This document shows positions 17,604-25,842 of a stretch of DNA of 43,929 nucleotides, piece by piece (the first letter of the stretch is position 1; each line of letters begins with the position of its first letter). Below the pieces are notes generated by a model. The model worked only from the letters and a program-made list of their open reading frames with translations, was not told where the DNA came from and did not search any database. Source of the DNA: Clostridia bacterium (lineage in GTDB: Bacteria; Bacillota; Clostridia; UMGS1883; UMGS1540); contig JAFZQX010000017.1 of assembly GCA_017620205.1 (NCBI GenBank), positions 1 through 43,929 of the forward strand, written 5' to 3'. Made by a program: the position numbers and the translations under genes.

Positions 17604-17621
17604 CGCGCAGAGCGCAAAAAG
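17604..17621. repeat. Solo left arm of the intergenic repeat
   Basis: CGCGCAGAGCGCAAAAAG repeats the left arm of copy 2 without its partner, 22 bases before the second flippase gene. It looks like the remnant of an adjacent, deleted copy. Confidence 0.6.
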
Positions 17622-17643
17622 AGTTTTTTAAGGGAGGAAGGAC

Positions 17644-19167
17644 ATGAAAGGTGGCACATATATATTTGTTGTGCTCGGGATTTTGCTGGCAAAAGCACTC
17701 GGGTTTTGCCGCGAAATCGTATTTGCGTCCGTATTTGGCGCTTCCGAATACACCGATATATATTTTCAGATTTTCAGCCTTGCCAGCCTTGTTTTCACGG
17801 GCGTGGGCAGCGCACTTTCAACTCTTATAATTAAAAATTTAAACAGGCCCGAAAACTCATCGCCGGAAGCTGCGCGCGCGTATACTGTATATTTCTTCAA
17901 ACGCGCGTTTTTATGGTGCTTTGCCGCTGTGGCGCTGCTTTATTTGTTTGCGGGTCCGGTTGTAAGACTGCTTTTGCCGGGAATATCGGATGAAGCTTTT
18001 CCTACGGCGGTAAAAGTTATGTATATTATGTTGCCGAGCTGTCTCTTTATAGTATTTGCGTATATAATGAACGGCGTTTTGCAAAACAGCGATGTTTTCT
18101 TTATAACTTCAATAATGAGCCTTCCCTTTAACGTGCTTATTATATCGTCGCTTTTTGTAAAGGATATATCCATAACGGCTGTAAGCGTTGTAACGACGAT
18201 CGGCTGGTTTTCTCATATTCTGATACTTTTGCCCGCGTTTTACAAAAGAGGAAACAGATTCTTCGTATCAAACGGAGCTGCCGCGAAAAGAAGCACTTCC
18301 GTGTCTCCCGAGGTTGTATATATATTTATCGCGGGTATGATGTTTCAGGCGTGTTTTATGATTGACAAGGCGGCGGTAAGCTTTGATTCAGGCGCGGCAA
18401 CAACTTTAAATTACGCTTCCAATCTGTTTTTGACGATTTCAAGCGTATTTGTTGTGTCGATGTGTAACGTCATATACCCGTCTGTTTGTATGAGCTATGA
18501 AAATAACGACAAAGAACGTGTAAGAAAGATAATGCGCTTTCTTATTACTTTGATTTTGTGTATATTTTTGCCGTTTATTCTGACGGTTTGCTGCTTCGGC
18601 CGCAATATAGTTTCGCTTCTTTACGAGCACGGCGAATTCGGACCGGAACAAACTTTTATGATGTCAAAACTGTTTATGATATATACGTTTGGCATTTTCG
18701 GTTATGTTTGCCAGGAAATATTCAATAAGATTTTGTATCTCGGCGGAAAGTACCGCTATGCCGTTATCGGAACTGTTTCGGTCATAGCTTTAAAGCTTAT
18801 TGCCGATAAATTTCTCGCGCCGTACGGAGCTGTTTATGTAGCCGTCTCAACAAGCATTCTCTTTACGCTTTACGCGTTTTGCATTTTTTTATCCGTGCGC
18901 AAAGTTGTGGGAGATTATTTTACGGCGCCGCTTTTAAAAAATGTTTTAAAAGTTGCGGCGGCAGGCGCCGGTGCTCTTGCCGTTCACGGTTTGGTTTATG
19001 CTTTGGGACTTTGCGGAGCTGCCGGCAGATTTACATTTTTAATTGAGATTCTGCTTTGCAGTGCAGTTTACCTTGTCCTTTTAAAAGTAACGGGAGTTAT
19101 CGGATATGTAATGGATAACAGAAGTTATCTTGACGGTAAGAAAAATATAACGGAGGAACTCGGATGA
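17644..19167 (+). CDS. MurJ/MviN-family lipid flippase (second copy)
   Basis: A 507-residue membrane protein with about 14 segments. The family start KALGFCREIVFASVFGASEY, then GVGSALSTLIIKNL and LYEHGEFG about two thirds along, are closer to classical MviN/MurJ than the first copy is. It would move a polyprenyl-linked saccharide to the outer face. A strong site (GGGAGGAAGG) precedes the ATG. It overlaps the DUF5693 gene by 4 bases. With two MurJ-like proteins near CsaB, one could serve peptidoglycan and the other the pyruvylated wall polymer; sequence alone cannot assign which. Confidence 0.9.
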   Translation: MKGGTYIFVVLGILLAKALGFCREIVFASVFGASEYTDIYFQIFSLASLVFTGVGSALSTLIIKNLNRPENSSPEAARAYTVYFFKRAFLWCFAAVALLYLFAGPVVRLLLPGISDEAFPTAVKVMYIMLPSCLFIVFAYIMNGVLQNSDVFFITSIMSLPFNVLIISSLFVKDISITAVSVVTTIGWFSHILILLPAFYKRGNRFFVSNGAAAKRSTSVSPEVVYIFIAGMMFQACFMIDKAAVSFDSGAATTLNYASNLFLTISSVFVVSMCNVIYPSVCMSYENNDKERVRKIMRFLITLILCIFLPFILTVCCFGRNIVSLLYEHGEFGPEQTFMMSKLFMIYTFGIFGYVCQEIFNKILYLGGKYRYAVIGTVSVIALKLIADKFLAPYGAVYVAVSTSILFTLYAFCIFLSVRKVVGDYFTAPLLKNVLKVAAAGAGALAVHGLVYALGLCGAAGRFTFLIEILLCSAVYLVLLKVTGVIGYVMDNRSYLDGKKNITEELG

Positions 19168-20852
19168 AAAAAGGACTTATCCTGACCGTTTTATATATTT
19201 TGCTTTTGCTTGGCATTTTTATTGTGCCGCCTCTTTGCGAAAGAATACGTTTTGAAGAAAGCAATAATGCTTTCGTGCCTGCAGTAAACCTTTGTCAGGT
19301 AAGGAAAGAGGTAGGCGAAGCGGAGCTTCCGGGCGTTTTGAAATCATATAAAGAAAGCGGAGTGACAACCGCTGTTATAGATGACGGAAAACACGAGTGT
19401 TCCGCAGAGGAGCTTGTCGGAGTGTCGGAAGGCGCGGGCTTTGATATTTGTCTTGCCGTATATCCCGATTCCCGCGTGGGAGAGGACGAAACTGCCGCGC
19501 TGCTCAAAAGCGGCAGAATTAAATACGCTTTACTGAAAGAGTCGAAAAATCCGCAGCGATCGGACGCATTGCTTGAGGCGTTTAAAGAGAGCAAAGCGAT
19601 TTTAGTGCTGTCCGAAAACATTTCCCAGCTTTCAAATCAGAAACCGTCGTCTTATGATGAGTTTATAGAAGCGGCAAACGGAAGGGTTATGCGTACATAC
19701 AGAACATACGAGCACTTAAATTCGGATGACCTCGACTATAACGCGCCTGCGTTTCAGATGATAAACTCGGTAATTGACAGAAACACGGATTTTGTGACAA
19801 TAACACAGATCAAGGACGGTGAAGGTACGGAAAAGGACAAAGAGAGAACAAAGAGCAATATCCGCCACTTTGTAAACAGGATGAAAAATCTCGGCTTTGC
19901 CGAAGGTAAAGAGCCGCGTTTTGAAGGCTACCGGATATATAATACTGCGGCAAACGCGGCGGGCGCCGCGCTCGGCGTATTGCTTTTTGCGGCAATGATA
20001 ATGCTTATTATGCGTAAATATTCCGGAAAACTTGCTCTTTTGTCGGCGGCAGTTTCGGCTGCGGCGTTTGCTGCATATTTCGCTTTGCCCGTGACGCTTA
20101 AACTTTTAACGCCCACGGCGTTTGCACTCGTTTCATCGCTCTTTTCTTTGACGCTTGTGTTTTATTTGGCGGACAAAAAGCGCAATCTGAGTTTAATAAA
20201 GTATATTTCTTTGTTATTTGCAGTCTCTCTTTTTTGCTTATTGATTTGCGGAGCAGTGCTGTGCGCTATGCTCGGCGGCCTCAGTTATCACTTAAACACA
20301 AACGTGTTTCGCGGTGTAAAGCTTTGTCTAGCGCTGCCGATTCTGTACGGTGCGGTGCTTTCGTTTGTTAATCTTTACGGCACTGAGCCGCTGAAAAAAC
20401 CGCTTCATTTCATAAAAGAAAATACAGCGAATATAAAGCCGTATCATTTTGTTGTTTTTGTTATGATAATAGCCGCTATGGTTATGTTTTTGCTGAGAAG
20501 CGGCAATGATTACGATATATCGCGGTTTGAATTGCGAATGCGTAATTTTGCATCGGATACACTCCGCCAAAGACCGAGAACAAAGGAATTTCTTGTCGGC
20601 TGGCCGGCTCTTGCGGCGCTTGCGTATTTTAAAAACAAAAGATTCCCGCGTTCGCTGACGTGGCTTGTATCCGTGCCCGCGTGCATATTGTTCTCGTCCG
20701 TCACAAACAGCTTTTGTCATGTCTTTACAAATGCGCTGACGATATACGGAAGGACGGTTGACGGATTTTTAGTAGGTGCGGTTTTTGCCGCTGTCCTGCT
20801 CGCTTTGGTTTTCGCCGCGCAAAAGGTGGCCGGAAAACGGCGTAAAGCATAG
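19164..20852 (+). CDS. DUF5693 family membrane protein
   Basis: A 562-residue protein with an N-terminal membrane segment (about 5-24), an extracellular domain of about 230 residues, then about eight membrane segments. The start FIVPPLCERIRFEESNN followed by VLKSYKESGVTTAVIDDGKH is what I associate with DUF5693, which is commonly encoded next to csaB and MurJ-like genes. Biochemical role unknown; from context it takes part in assembly or anchoring of the wall polymer. It starts at ATG 19164 inside the previous stop (ATGA) with GGAGGAACT upstream. The C-terminus is basic and cytosolic. Confidence 0.82.
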   Translation: MKKGLILTVLYILLLLGIFIVPPLCERIRFEESNNAFVPAVNLCQVRKEVGEAELPGVLKSYKESGVTTAVIDDGKHECSAEELVGVSEGAGFDICLAVYPDSRVGEDETAALLKSGRIKYALLKESKNPQRSDALLEAFKESKAILVLSENISQLSNQKPSSYDEFIEAANGRVMRTYRTYEHLNSDDLDYNAPAFQMINSVIDRNTDFVTITQIKDGEGTEKDKERTKSNIRHFVNRMKNLGFAEGKEPRFEGYRIYNTAANAAGAALGVLLFAAMIMLIMRKYSGKLALLSAAVSAAAFAAYFALPVTLKLLTPTAFALVSSLFSLTLVFYLADKKRNLSLIKYISLLFAVSLFCLLICGAVLCAMLGGLSYHLNTNVFRGVKLCLALPILYGAVLSFVNLYGTEPLKKPLHFIKENTANIKPYHFVVFVMIIAAMVMFLLRSGNDYDISRFELRMRNFASDTLRQRPRTKEFLVGWPALAALAYFKNKRFPRSLTWLVSVPACILFSSVTNSFCHVFTNALTIYGRTVDGFLVGAVFAAVLLALVFAAQKVAGKRRKA

Positions 20853-20908
20853 AGCTTTCGTTTCTGCACAGCGCAGGAAATAACAAAACGGTATTTGAGG
20901 TGTGTTTT

Positions 20909-21460
20909 ATGGAGAAAAACAGGCTTGAAGCGTTTAGTGACGGCATTCTTGCAATTATCATAACGATAATGATACTGGAACTTTCACAGCCGCTTGGTGA
21001 CGGCTTTCGCGACCTTGCGGCGCTTATGCCCACGTTTTGGGCGTATATTTTAAGCTATGCGTTTATAGCTATTTATTGGGTAAACCACCACCATATTTTT
21101 CATGACGCGGAAGCGGTAAACGTAAAGATACTCTGGTGCAATATAGCGTGGCTCTTTATAATGTCGTTTATTCCTTTTGCAACTGCATGGGTAGGTACAT
21201 ACCCCGTATCGCGCGCGCCGCTTACCTTCTATTTCGCGGATATGGCGCTTGCGAGCATCGCTTTTCATCTTATGTATTATCTGATTTTTACTGAGGGCGG
21301 CGATAGGAAAAAGTTCAGGCTGGGTATAAGAAGTATAATGAGCCTTCTTGTATATTCTCTGGCGGCGGTTTTCGGCTGGCTTTGTCCCGCTGCGGCGTAT
21401 ATAGCGGTGACGGCCGTGTCGCTGTGGTGGATAGTGCCGATAAGGGACGCAGCTGAGTGA
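20909..21460 (+). CDS. TMEM175/DUF1211-family membrane protein (putative K+ channel)
   Basis: A 183-residue protein with about six membrane segments. The family's R-x-x-x-FSDG motif is in the first helix (NRLEAFSDGILAIIITIMIL). Bacterial TMEM175 proteins are potassium-permeable tetramers, and the length is typical. ATG 20909 is used because GAGG ends 8 bases upstream; an in-frame GTG at 20900 overlaps that site. The link to the preceding genes is probably only positional. It ends just before the purA promoter, with no clear terminator. Confidence 0.88.
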   Translation: MEKNRLEAFSDGILAIIITIMILELSQPLGDGFRDLAALMPTFWAYILSYAFIAIYWVNHHHIFHDAEAVNVKILWCNIAWLFIMSFIPFATAWVGTYPVSRAPLTFYFADMALASIAFHLMYYLIFTEGGDRKKFRLGIRSIMSLLVYSLAAVFGWLCPAAAYIAVTAVSLWWIVPIRDAAE

Positions 21461-21476
21461 AAGCACATATTATTTC

Positions 21477-21505
21477 TTGACAAATATTAAGGTTTGATAT
21501 ATAAT
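21477..21505 (+). promoter_or_regulatory. purA promoter
   Basis: Consensus TTGACA (21477-21482), a 17-bp spacer, TATAAT (21500-21505). No guanine riboswitch or other long leader is seen in the 43 bases before the gene. Confidence 0.8.
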
Positions 21506-21548
21506 ATCAACGCAAATTTATGCAAAACGGAAAGGTTGGAGGAAAAAA

Positions 21549-22823
21549 GTGTTAACTTCTATTGTAGGTATTAACTGGGGTGACGAAGGCAAGGGCAGAA
21601 TGGTTGACCTTTTGTCGGAGTCGTATAAAATTGTTGTAAGATTTCAGGGCGGCAACAACGCCGGCCATACAGTAATAAATGACAGAGGAAAGTTTATTTT
21701 AAACCTCCTCCCGTCGGGCATTTTAAGAGAGACAACCGTAAACGTTATGGGCAACGGTATGGTAATTGATATTGAGCATCTCACAAACGAGATGAAAAGC
21801 CTTACGGACAAGGGAATTAAAATAACTCCCGATAACCTCAAAATAAGCGATAAGGCAATTATATGCATGCCTTATCATAAGCTTTTGGATATTCTGGAGG
21901 AAGACCGCCTCGGTGACGCTAAGTTTGGCTCTACCCGCCGCGGCATAGCTCCCGTATATTCCGATAAATATATGAAAAAAGGTATCCGCATGGGCGACCT
22001 TTTGTATCCCGATGTATTAAAGGATAAAGTTAAAGCCATTGTTGAGTGGAAAAACTTAACCGTTGCGGACGGCTATAAGCACGAAGCTATAACGGCTGAC
22101 GAAATGCTTTCTTGGCTCCATACATACGGCGACGCCTTTAAGCCCTTTATCTGCGACACGGGCAAATATCTTTACGAAGCAAACAAAGCGGGAACGGATA
22201 TAATGTTTGAAACACAGCTCGGCGCTCTGCGCGATATTGATTTCGGCATTTACCCTTACACGTCCTCTTCAAATACAATTTCCGCTTACGCTCCCATAGG
22301 CGCGGGCGTTCCCGGTCTTAAAGTCGGCAAAACGATAGGTATTATGAAAGCATATTCAAGCTGCGTAGGTGAAGGACCTTTCACATGCGAAATGTTTGAC
22401 GAAACGGGCGACAAGCTCCGCGAAGCGGGCGGCGAATACGGCGCTGCAACAGGCAGACCGAGAAGAGTGGGCGGCTTTGATATCCCGGCTTCAAAATACG
22501 GCTGTCTCGTTCAGGGCGCTGATGAAATTGCGCTTACAAAGCTTGACGTTTTATCGTGCTTTGACAAAATCCCCGTTTGCAAAGCGTACGATATAAACGG
22601 TGAAATCACAACCGATTTTCCGATTGGCGAAAGACTTCGCATTGCAAAACCCGTTTATGAATATTTAGACGGCTTTAACTGCGACGTTTCAAAATGCAGA
22701 AAGCTTGAAGACTTGCCGAAAGCCGCAAGAGAGTATATAGACTATATCGAAAAAGCGGTTGACTGCAAGATGAAGTATATCTCCGTCGGCGCAGAAAGAG
22801 ACGCTTATATTGAAGTAAAATAA
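21549..22823 (+). CDS. purA: Adenylosuccinate synthetase
   Basis: Joins IMP and aspartate with GTP to make adenylosuccinate, the first step from IMP to AMP. A full 424-residue enzyme with the GTP-binding start GINWGDEGKGRMVDLL, the catalytic GGNNAGHT, IMP-binding GSTRRGIAPVY and GAATGRPRRVGGFD. The start is GTG with TTGGAGG upstream. It is monocistronic, with its own consensus promoter and two terminators downstream. Confidence 0.97.
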   Translation: MLTSIVGINWGDEGKGRMVDLLSESYKIVVRFQGGNNAGHTVINDRGKFILNLLPSGILRETTVNVMGNGMVIDIEHLTNEMKSLTDKGIKITPDNLKISDKAIICMPYHKLLDILEEDRLGDAKFGSTRRGIAPVYSDKYMKKGIRMGDLLYPDVLKDKVKAIVEWKNLTVADGYKHEAITADEMLSWLHTYGDAFKPFICDTGKYLYEANKAGTDIMFETQLGALRDIDFGIYPYTSSSNTISAYAPIGAGVPGLKVGKTIGIMKAYSSCVGEGPFTCEMFDETGDKLREAGGEYGAATGRPRRVGGFDIPASKYGCLVQGADEIALTKLDVLSCFDKIPVCKAYDINGEITTDFPIGERLRIAKPVYEYLDGFNCDVSKCRKLEDLPKAAREYIDYIEKAVDCKMKYISVGAERDAYIEVK

Positions 22824-22840
22824 GGGCTCGACAAAATGCA

Positions 22841-22954
22841 CAGACCGCAAAAGGCAAAAAATTAAACAGAAATAAGAAAGGAACCTGTTTTTAGCAGGTT
22901 CCTTTTTGAATTTGAGCCTTTGTACGCCTTCGGGTTCCGTTTGTCCGTTCGGCA
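22841..22954. repeat. Structured intergenic repeat, copy 3 (degenerate)
   Basis: The left arm is reduced to CAGACCGCAAAAGGC (22841-22855), a hairpin terminator follows, and the right end GTACGCCTTCGGGTTCCGTT then GTCCGTTCGGCA (22922-22954) matches copies 1 and 2 closely. The middle right arm (TGCTGCGAAC) is missing. The preceding GGCTCGACAAAATGCACA recurs with one change at 40912-40929, after trpB. Confidence 0.65.
22877..22907 (+). terminator. purA terminator
   Basis: An 11-bp stem AAAGGAACCTG/CAGGTTCCTTT (22877-22887 with 22895-22905) followed by T. Confidence 0.88.
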
Positions 22955-22995
22955 CTGTTTTCTCTTCGCCCCGTTATCGGAAGCGGAAGCTTTTT

Positions 22996-23034
22996 AAGGG
23001 CTGTGACAATTAAGTTGTCGCAGCCCTTTTTTTA
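22996..23034 (+). terminator. Second terminator after purA
   Basis: A 14-bp stem AAGGGCTGTGACAA/TTGTCGCAGCCCTT (22996-23009 with 23015-23028) and a T run to 23033. The sequence between the two terminators is the right end of repeat copy 3. Confidence 0.88.
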
Positions 23035-23047
23035 TCAAAAATTAGTG

Positions 23048-23076
23048 TTGGTTTTTAAGAAAATCTATGATAAAAT
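23048..23076 (+). promoter_or_regulatory. Promoter of the TerB-N/sbcDC operon
   Basis: TTGGTT (23048-23053), a 17-bp spacer and TAAAAT (23071-23076), 29 bases before the first start codon. Confidence 0.6.
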
Positions 23077-23105
23077 AATGAATATAAACAGAGGGTGAAC
23101 ATGAT

Positions 23106-24617
23106 ATGAAAAAAATCAGTAAAGAAATACTAATAAGAGATATGGATCCGGAACTAAAAAGAATATTGTACGGTAAAAGTATGATTGCGGAATGCAGCTC
23201 TTTTGTTTTTTACGGAAAGCAGATTATTTTATCTGAAGATCCCTTGGCTTTGCCTGAAGAATTTGAAGTTGCGCCGGTTGAAGATTTCTCGGAGGCGATA
23301 CCGTTAACCGATTACAGTATTTCTTTTGGGGATTTGGATGCCGAACAAAAATATATTTACACGCAATTACTGTGCAATCCGTTTGACGGACGCATTGGCG
23401 CGGAGTATGTTTATCTTCTGTATCAGGAGCTCGAGAGACATTTGTTTACACATGATATAAATAATGTTTTTGATATGATAATAAAGCTTCGCGGCTTTTA
23501 TAAAGACCCGGGAAGTTTCCGTAATTATTCCGCGCGCGTAATGCTTTTTATTTCAGCGCTGATGAAAAGCAAAGTTTTATTTGATAAAGCTTTAAGCAGT
23601 TTTATGTTTCCTGAAGATTATACATATTTGAACGGTTACTATTTTTATGCAAAGGATAAGATTGGCATTCAACTCGACGCAAAGGATTTAATGGCATTTG
23701 CAAGCAAATTCGGTTTCACAAACAAATCAAATATAAACAGATACCCTGAAATCTTTGAAGAGTGTTTAGAAGAAGTTTTTATCAAAAACGAAATCGGGAA
23801 AGGTATTCCTGTTAAAGATTGTGTCAATATTACGGAATACAGCGATGAAAAGCAGACAAACGGTTTTTTTTCGCGTGCGGATTCTCCTTTTGCGAACAAG
23901 TCGGTTTACTGCAGCAGCTTTAATTGCAAAATAACCGGAGACGGGAAAGAAAAGGTATCCCGGATTTTAAAAGAAGCACACAATCTTGCAAAATTTAAAA
24001 TAGCAGAGCTGCGCAGTAAAAAAATACTTCCCGAAGAGAAGACTACCGCAAAAAGGAATGCGGCTCTGAAAAAAGGCATTTCCGAAACGGCGCTCGCAAA
24101 AATGGAAAATGGTCTCGTTTCCGATTTTGATAACGCGGTTTCACCCGAAGAAAAATATGAAGCGTGCTGCAGGTTGTGTAAGCATTATTATACATACAGA
24201 ACCGTGCAGCCTTTATATAGCGGTCGCTGCATTGACTGTTGTAAAGCAGCATGGGATTTAATCTCTGAAATTGCTGCGGACTATAAGGCAAAGCGAGAGA
24301 ATGAAAAAGAATTAATAGAAAAACAGATTGAGCTCTTTACCGCATCCGGCGATGATTTTATGAAAAAAATATTATTGAGCAGATTGGAAAACCTTGACAG
24401 GGAATACAGATTTACACGAATAGTATTATCTTTTGAGTATGCCGTTACGGTTTTGAAAGAAAAGAAATTAAACGGAGAAGCGCTTAAAGTGTGCGACATG
24501 GCAATAGAACATTACAGCAATTATCCGAAAGATTTAAAACCGGCAGAGATGATTGCTTCGCAGAAAATAAACAATTTTAAAAACGAAAAAAAGGCGATAG
24601 GGGAATTATTAAAATGA
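23106..24617 (+). CDS. TerB-N-like domain protein linked to SbcCD
   Basis: A 503-residue soluble protein. Residues 67-112 (YSISFGDLDAEQKYIYTQLL, and later EYVYLLYQELERHLF) resemble the TerB-N domain, which has a D-L-x-x-E-Q ... Y-V-F-L-x-x-Y-x-L-E-R-R pattern. The rest is mostly helical with little similarity I can name. A Cys-rich patch, CCRLCKHYYTYRTVQ then CIDCC (about residue 355), could bind a metal, and a charged coiled-coil-like stretch follows (about 395-445). It starts the operon and its stop overlaps the sbcD start (ATGA), so translation is coupled to the Mre11-like nuclease. That suggests a role in DNA repair or defence; the function is unproven. Confidence 0.65.
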   Translation: MKKISKEILIRDMDPELKRILYGKSMIAECSSFVFYGKQIILSEDPLALPEEFEVAPVEDFSEAIPLTDYSISFGDLDAEQKYIYTQLLCNPFDGRIGAEYVYLLYQELERHLFTHDINNVFDMIIKLRGFYKDPGSFRNYSARVMLFISALMKSKVLFDKALSSFMFPEDYTYLNGYYFYAKDKIGIQLDAKDLMAFASKFGFTNKSNINRYPEIFEECLEEVFIKNEIGKGIPVKDCVNITEYSDEKQTNGFFSRADSPFANKSVYCSSFNCKITGDGKEKVSRILKEAHNLAKFKIAELRSKKILPEEKTTAKRNAALKKGISETALAKMENGLVSDFDNAVSPEEKYEACCRLCKHYYTYRTVQPLYSGRCIDCCKAAWDLISEIAADYKAKRENEKELIEKQIELFTASGDDFMKKILLSRLENLDREYRFTRIVLSFEYAVTVLKEKKLNGEALKVCDMAIEHYSNYPKDLKPAEMIASQKINNFKNEKKAIGELLK

Positions 24618-25747
24618 AAATAATACATTTATCGGATCTTCATATCGGAAAAAGAGTTAATGAATATTCATTGATAGAAGACCAAAAAGATATTTTGAAA
24701 AAAATAACGCGTATCATTGATGAAGAAATGCCGGACGTTGTTATTATAGCGGGAGATGTTTATGACAAAGCCGTGCCTTCCGCGGAAGCGGTTACGCTTT
24801 TTGATGATTTTTTATCGGAACTGTCAAAAAGAGATTTAAAAGTATTTGTCATAAGCGGTAATCACGATTCGCCCGAGCGCATTTCTTTCGGCAACCGTAT
24901 TATGAATGAGAGCGGTATTTATATGTCGCCCGTGTTCAGCGGCAGTATATCGCCTGTAGCGCTGTCGGATGAATACGGCATTGTTAATTTTTGGATGCTG
25001 CCGTTTGTCAAACCGGCACATGTGAGAAGATATTATGAAAACGCAGAAATTGAAACATATACCGATGCGATTAAGACGGTAATAGATAATATGGATATAA
25101 ATACAAACGAAAGAAACGTTATGATAACGCATCAGTTTGTAACGGGTTCCCAAAGGAGCGAATCCGAAGAAATATCCGTCGGCGGCAGCGATAACGTGGA
25201 TGTATCCGTGTTCGGCTTGTTTGACTATACCGCGCTGGGACATATACACCGTCCACAAAACTGCGGGTCGGAAAGGGTGAGATATTCGGGAACGCCGCTT
25301 AAGTATTCGTTTTCCGAAGCGAAAGACATAAAGAGCGTAACTGTTCTGGAGCTTAAAGAAAAGGGCGTTTCGGAATTTCGTGTGATACCGCTTACTCCCT
25401 TGCGGGACATGGTTGAAATAAAAGGAAAATACAAGGACATAATGCTGCGTGATTTTTATAAAGACACTACATACGGAGAAGACTATGTGCATATTACCTT
25501 GACGGATGAAGAAGATATTCCGGATGCAGTAGCAAAGCTGCGCACGGTTTATCATAATCTTATGAAGCTGGATTACGACAATACACGGACGCGAAGCACG
25601 GGCGTAATAGATGCAGACGAATGTGTAGATAAAAAAACACCTTATGAGCATTTTGAAGATTTTTTTGAAAAGCAAAACAATAAAAAAATGGATGATGTGC
25701 AGTGTGAATTTATAAAGAATCTGATTTCGGAAGTATGGGAGGGATAG
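24614..25747 (+). CDS. sbcD: Exonuclease SbcCD subunit D (Mre11-like nuclease)
   Basis: A 377-residue metallophosphoesterase that, with SbcC, opens hairpins and trims DNA ends at stalled forks and breaks. All five phosphoesterase blocks are present in order: DLHIG (about 7), GDVYDKA (about 47), SGNHDSPERIS (about 84), ITHQFVTG (about 175) and GHIHRPQ (about 212), followed by the C-terminal capping and SbcC-binding parts. AGGGG precedes the ATG at 24614, which overlaps the TerB-N-like gene. sbcC follows after 95 bases containing no evident signal other than its ribosome site. Confidence 0.95.
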   Translation: MKIIHLSDLHIGKRVNEYSLIEDQKDILKKITRIIDEEMPDVVIIAGDVYDKAVPSAEAVTLFDDFLSELSKRDLKVFVISGNHDSPERISFGNRIMNESGIYMSPVFSGSISPVALSDEYGIVNFWMLPFVKPAHVRRYYENAEIETYTDAIKTVIDNMDINTNERNVMITHQFVTGSQRSESEEISVGGSDNVDVSVFGLFDYTALGHIHRPQNCGSERVRYSGTPLKYSFSEAKDIKSVTVLELKEKGVSEFRVIPLTPLRDMVEIKGKYKDIMLRDFYKDTTYGEDYVHITLTDEEDIPDAVAKLRTVYHNLMKLDYDNTRTRSTGVIDADECVDKKTPYEHFEDFFEKQNNKKMDDVQCEFIKNLISEVWEG

Positions 25748-25842
25748 TTGGAATAACACTTCTCTTTCATTTTTTAGCTCCGTGAGTTAAGAGAAAAACA
25801 ATTACTGTTTGTGCCGTGCAAAACGGCGGAATGGAGATCAAA

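Noticed and set aside
24836-25759. A 307-codon minus-strand open frame.
   Set aside because: It lies antisense inside sbcD, whose family motifs are unmistakable; its composition is that of a reverse-strand shadow.
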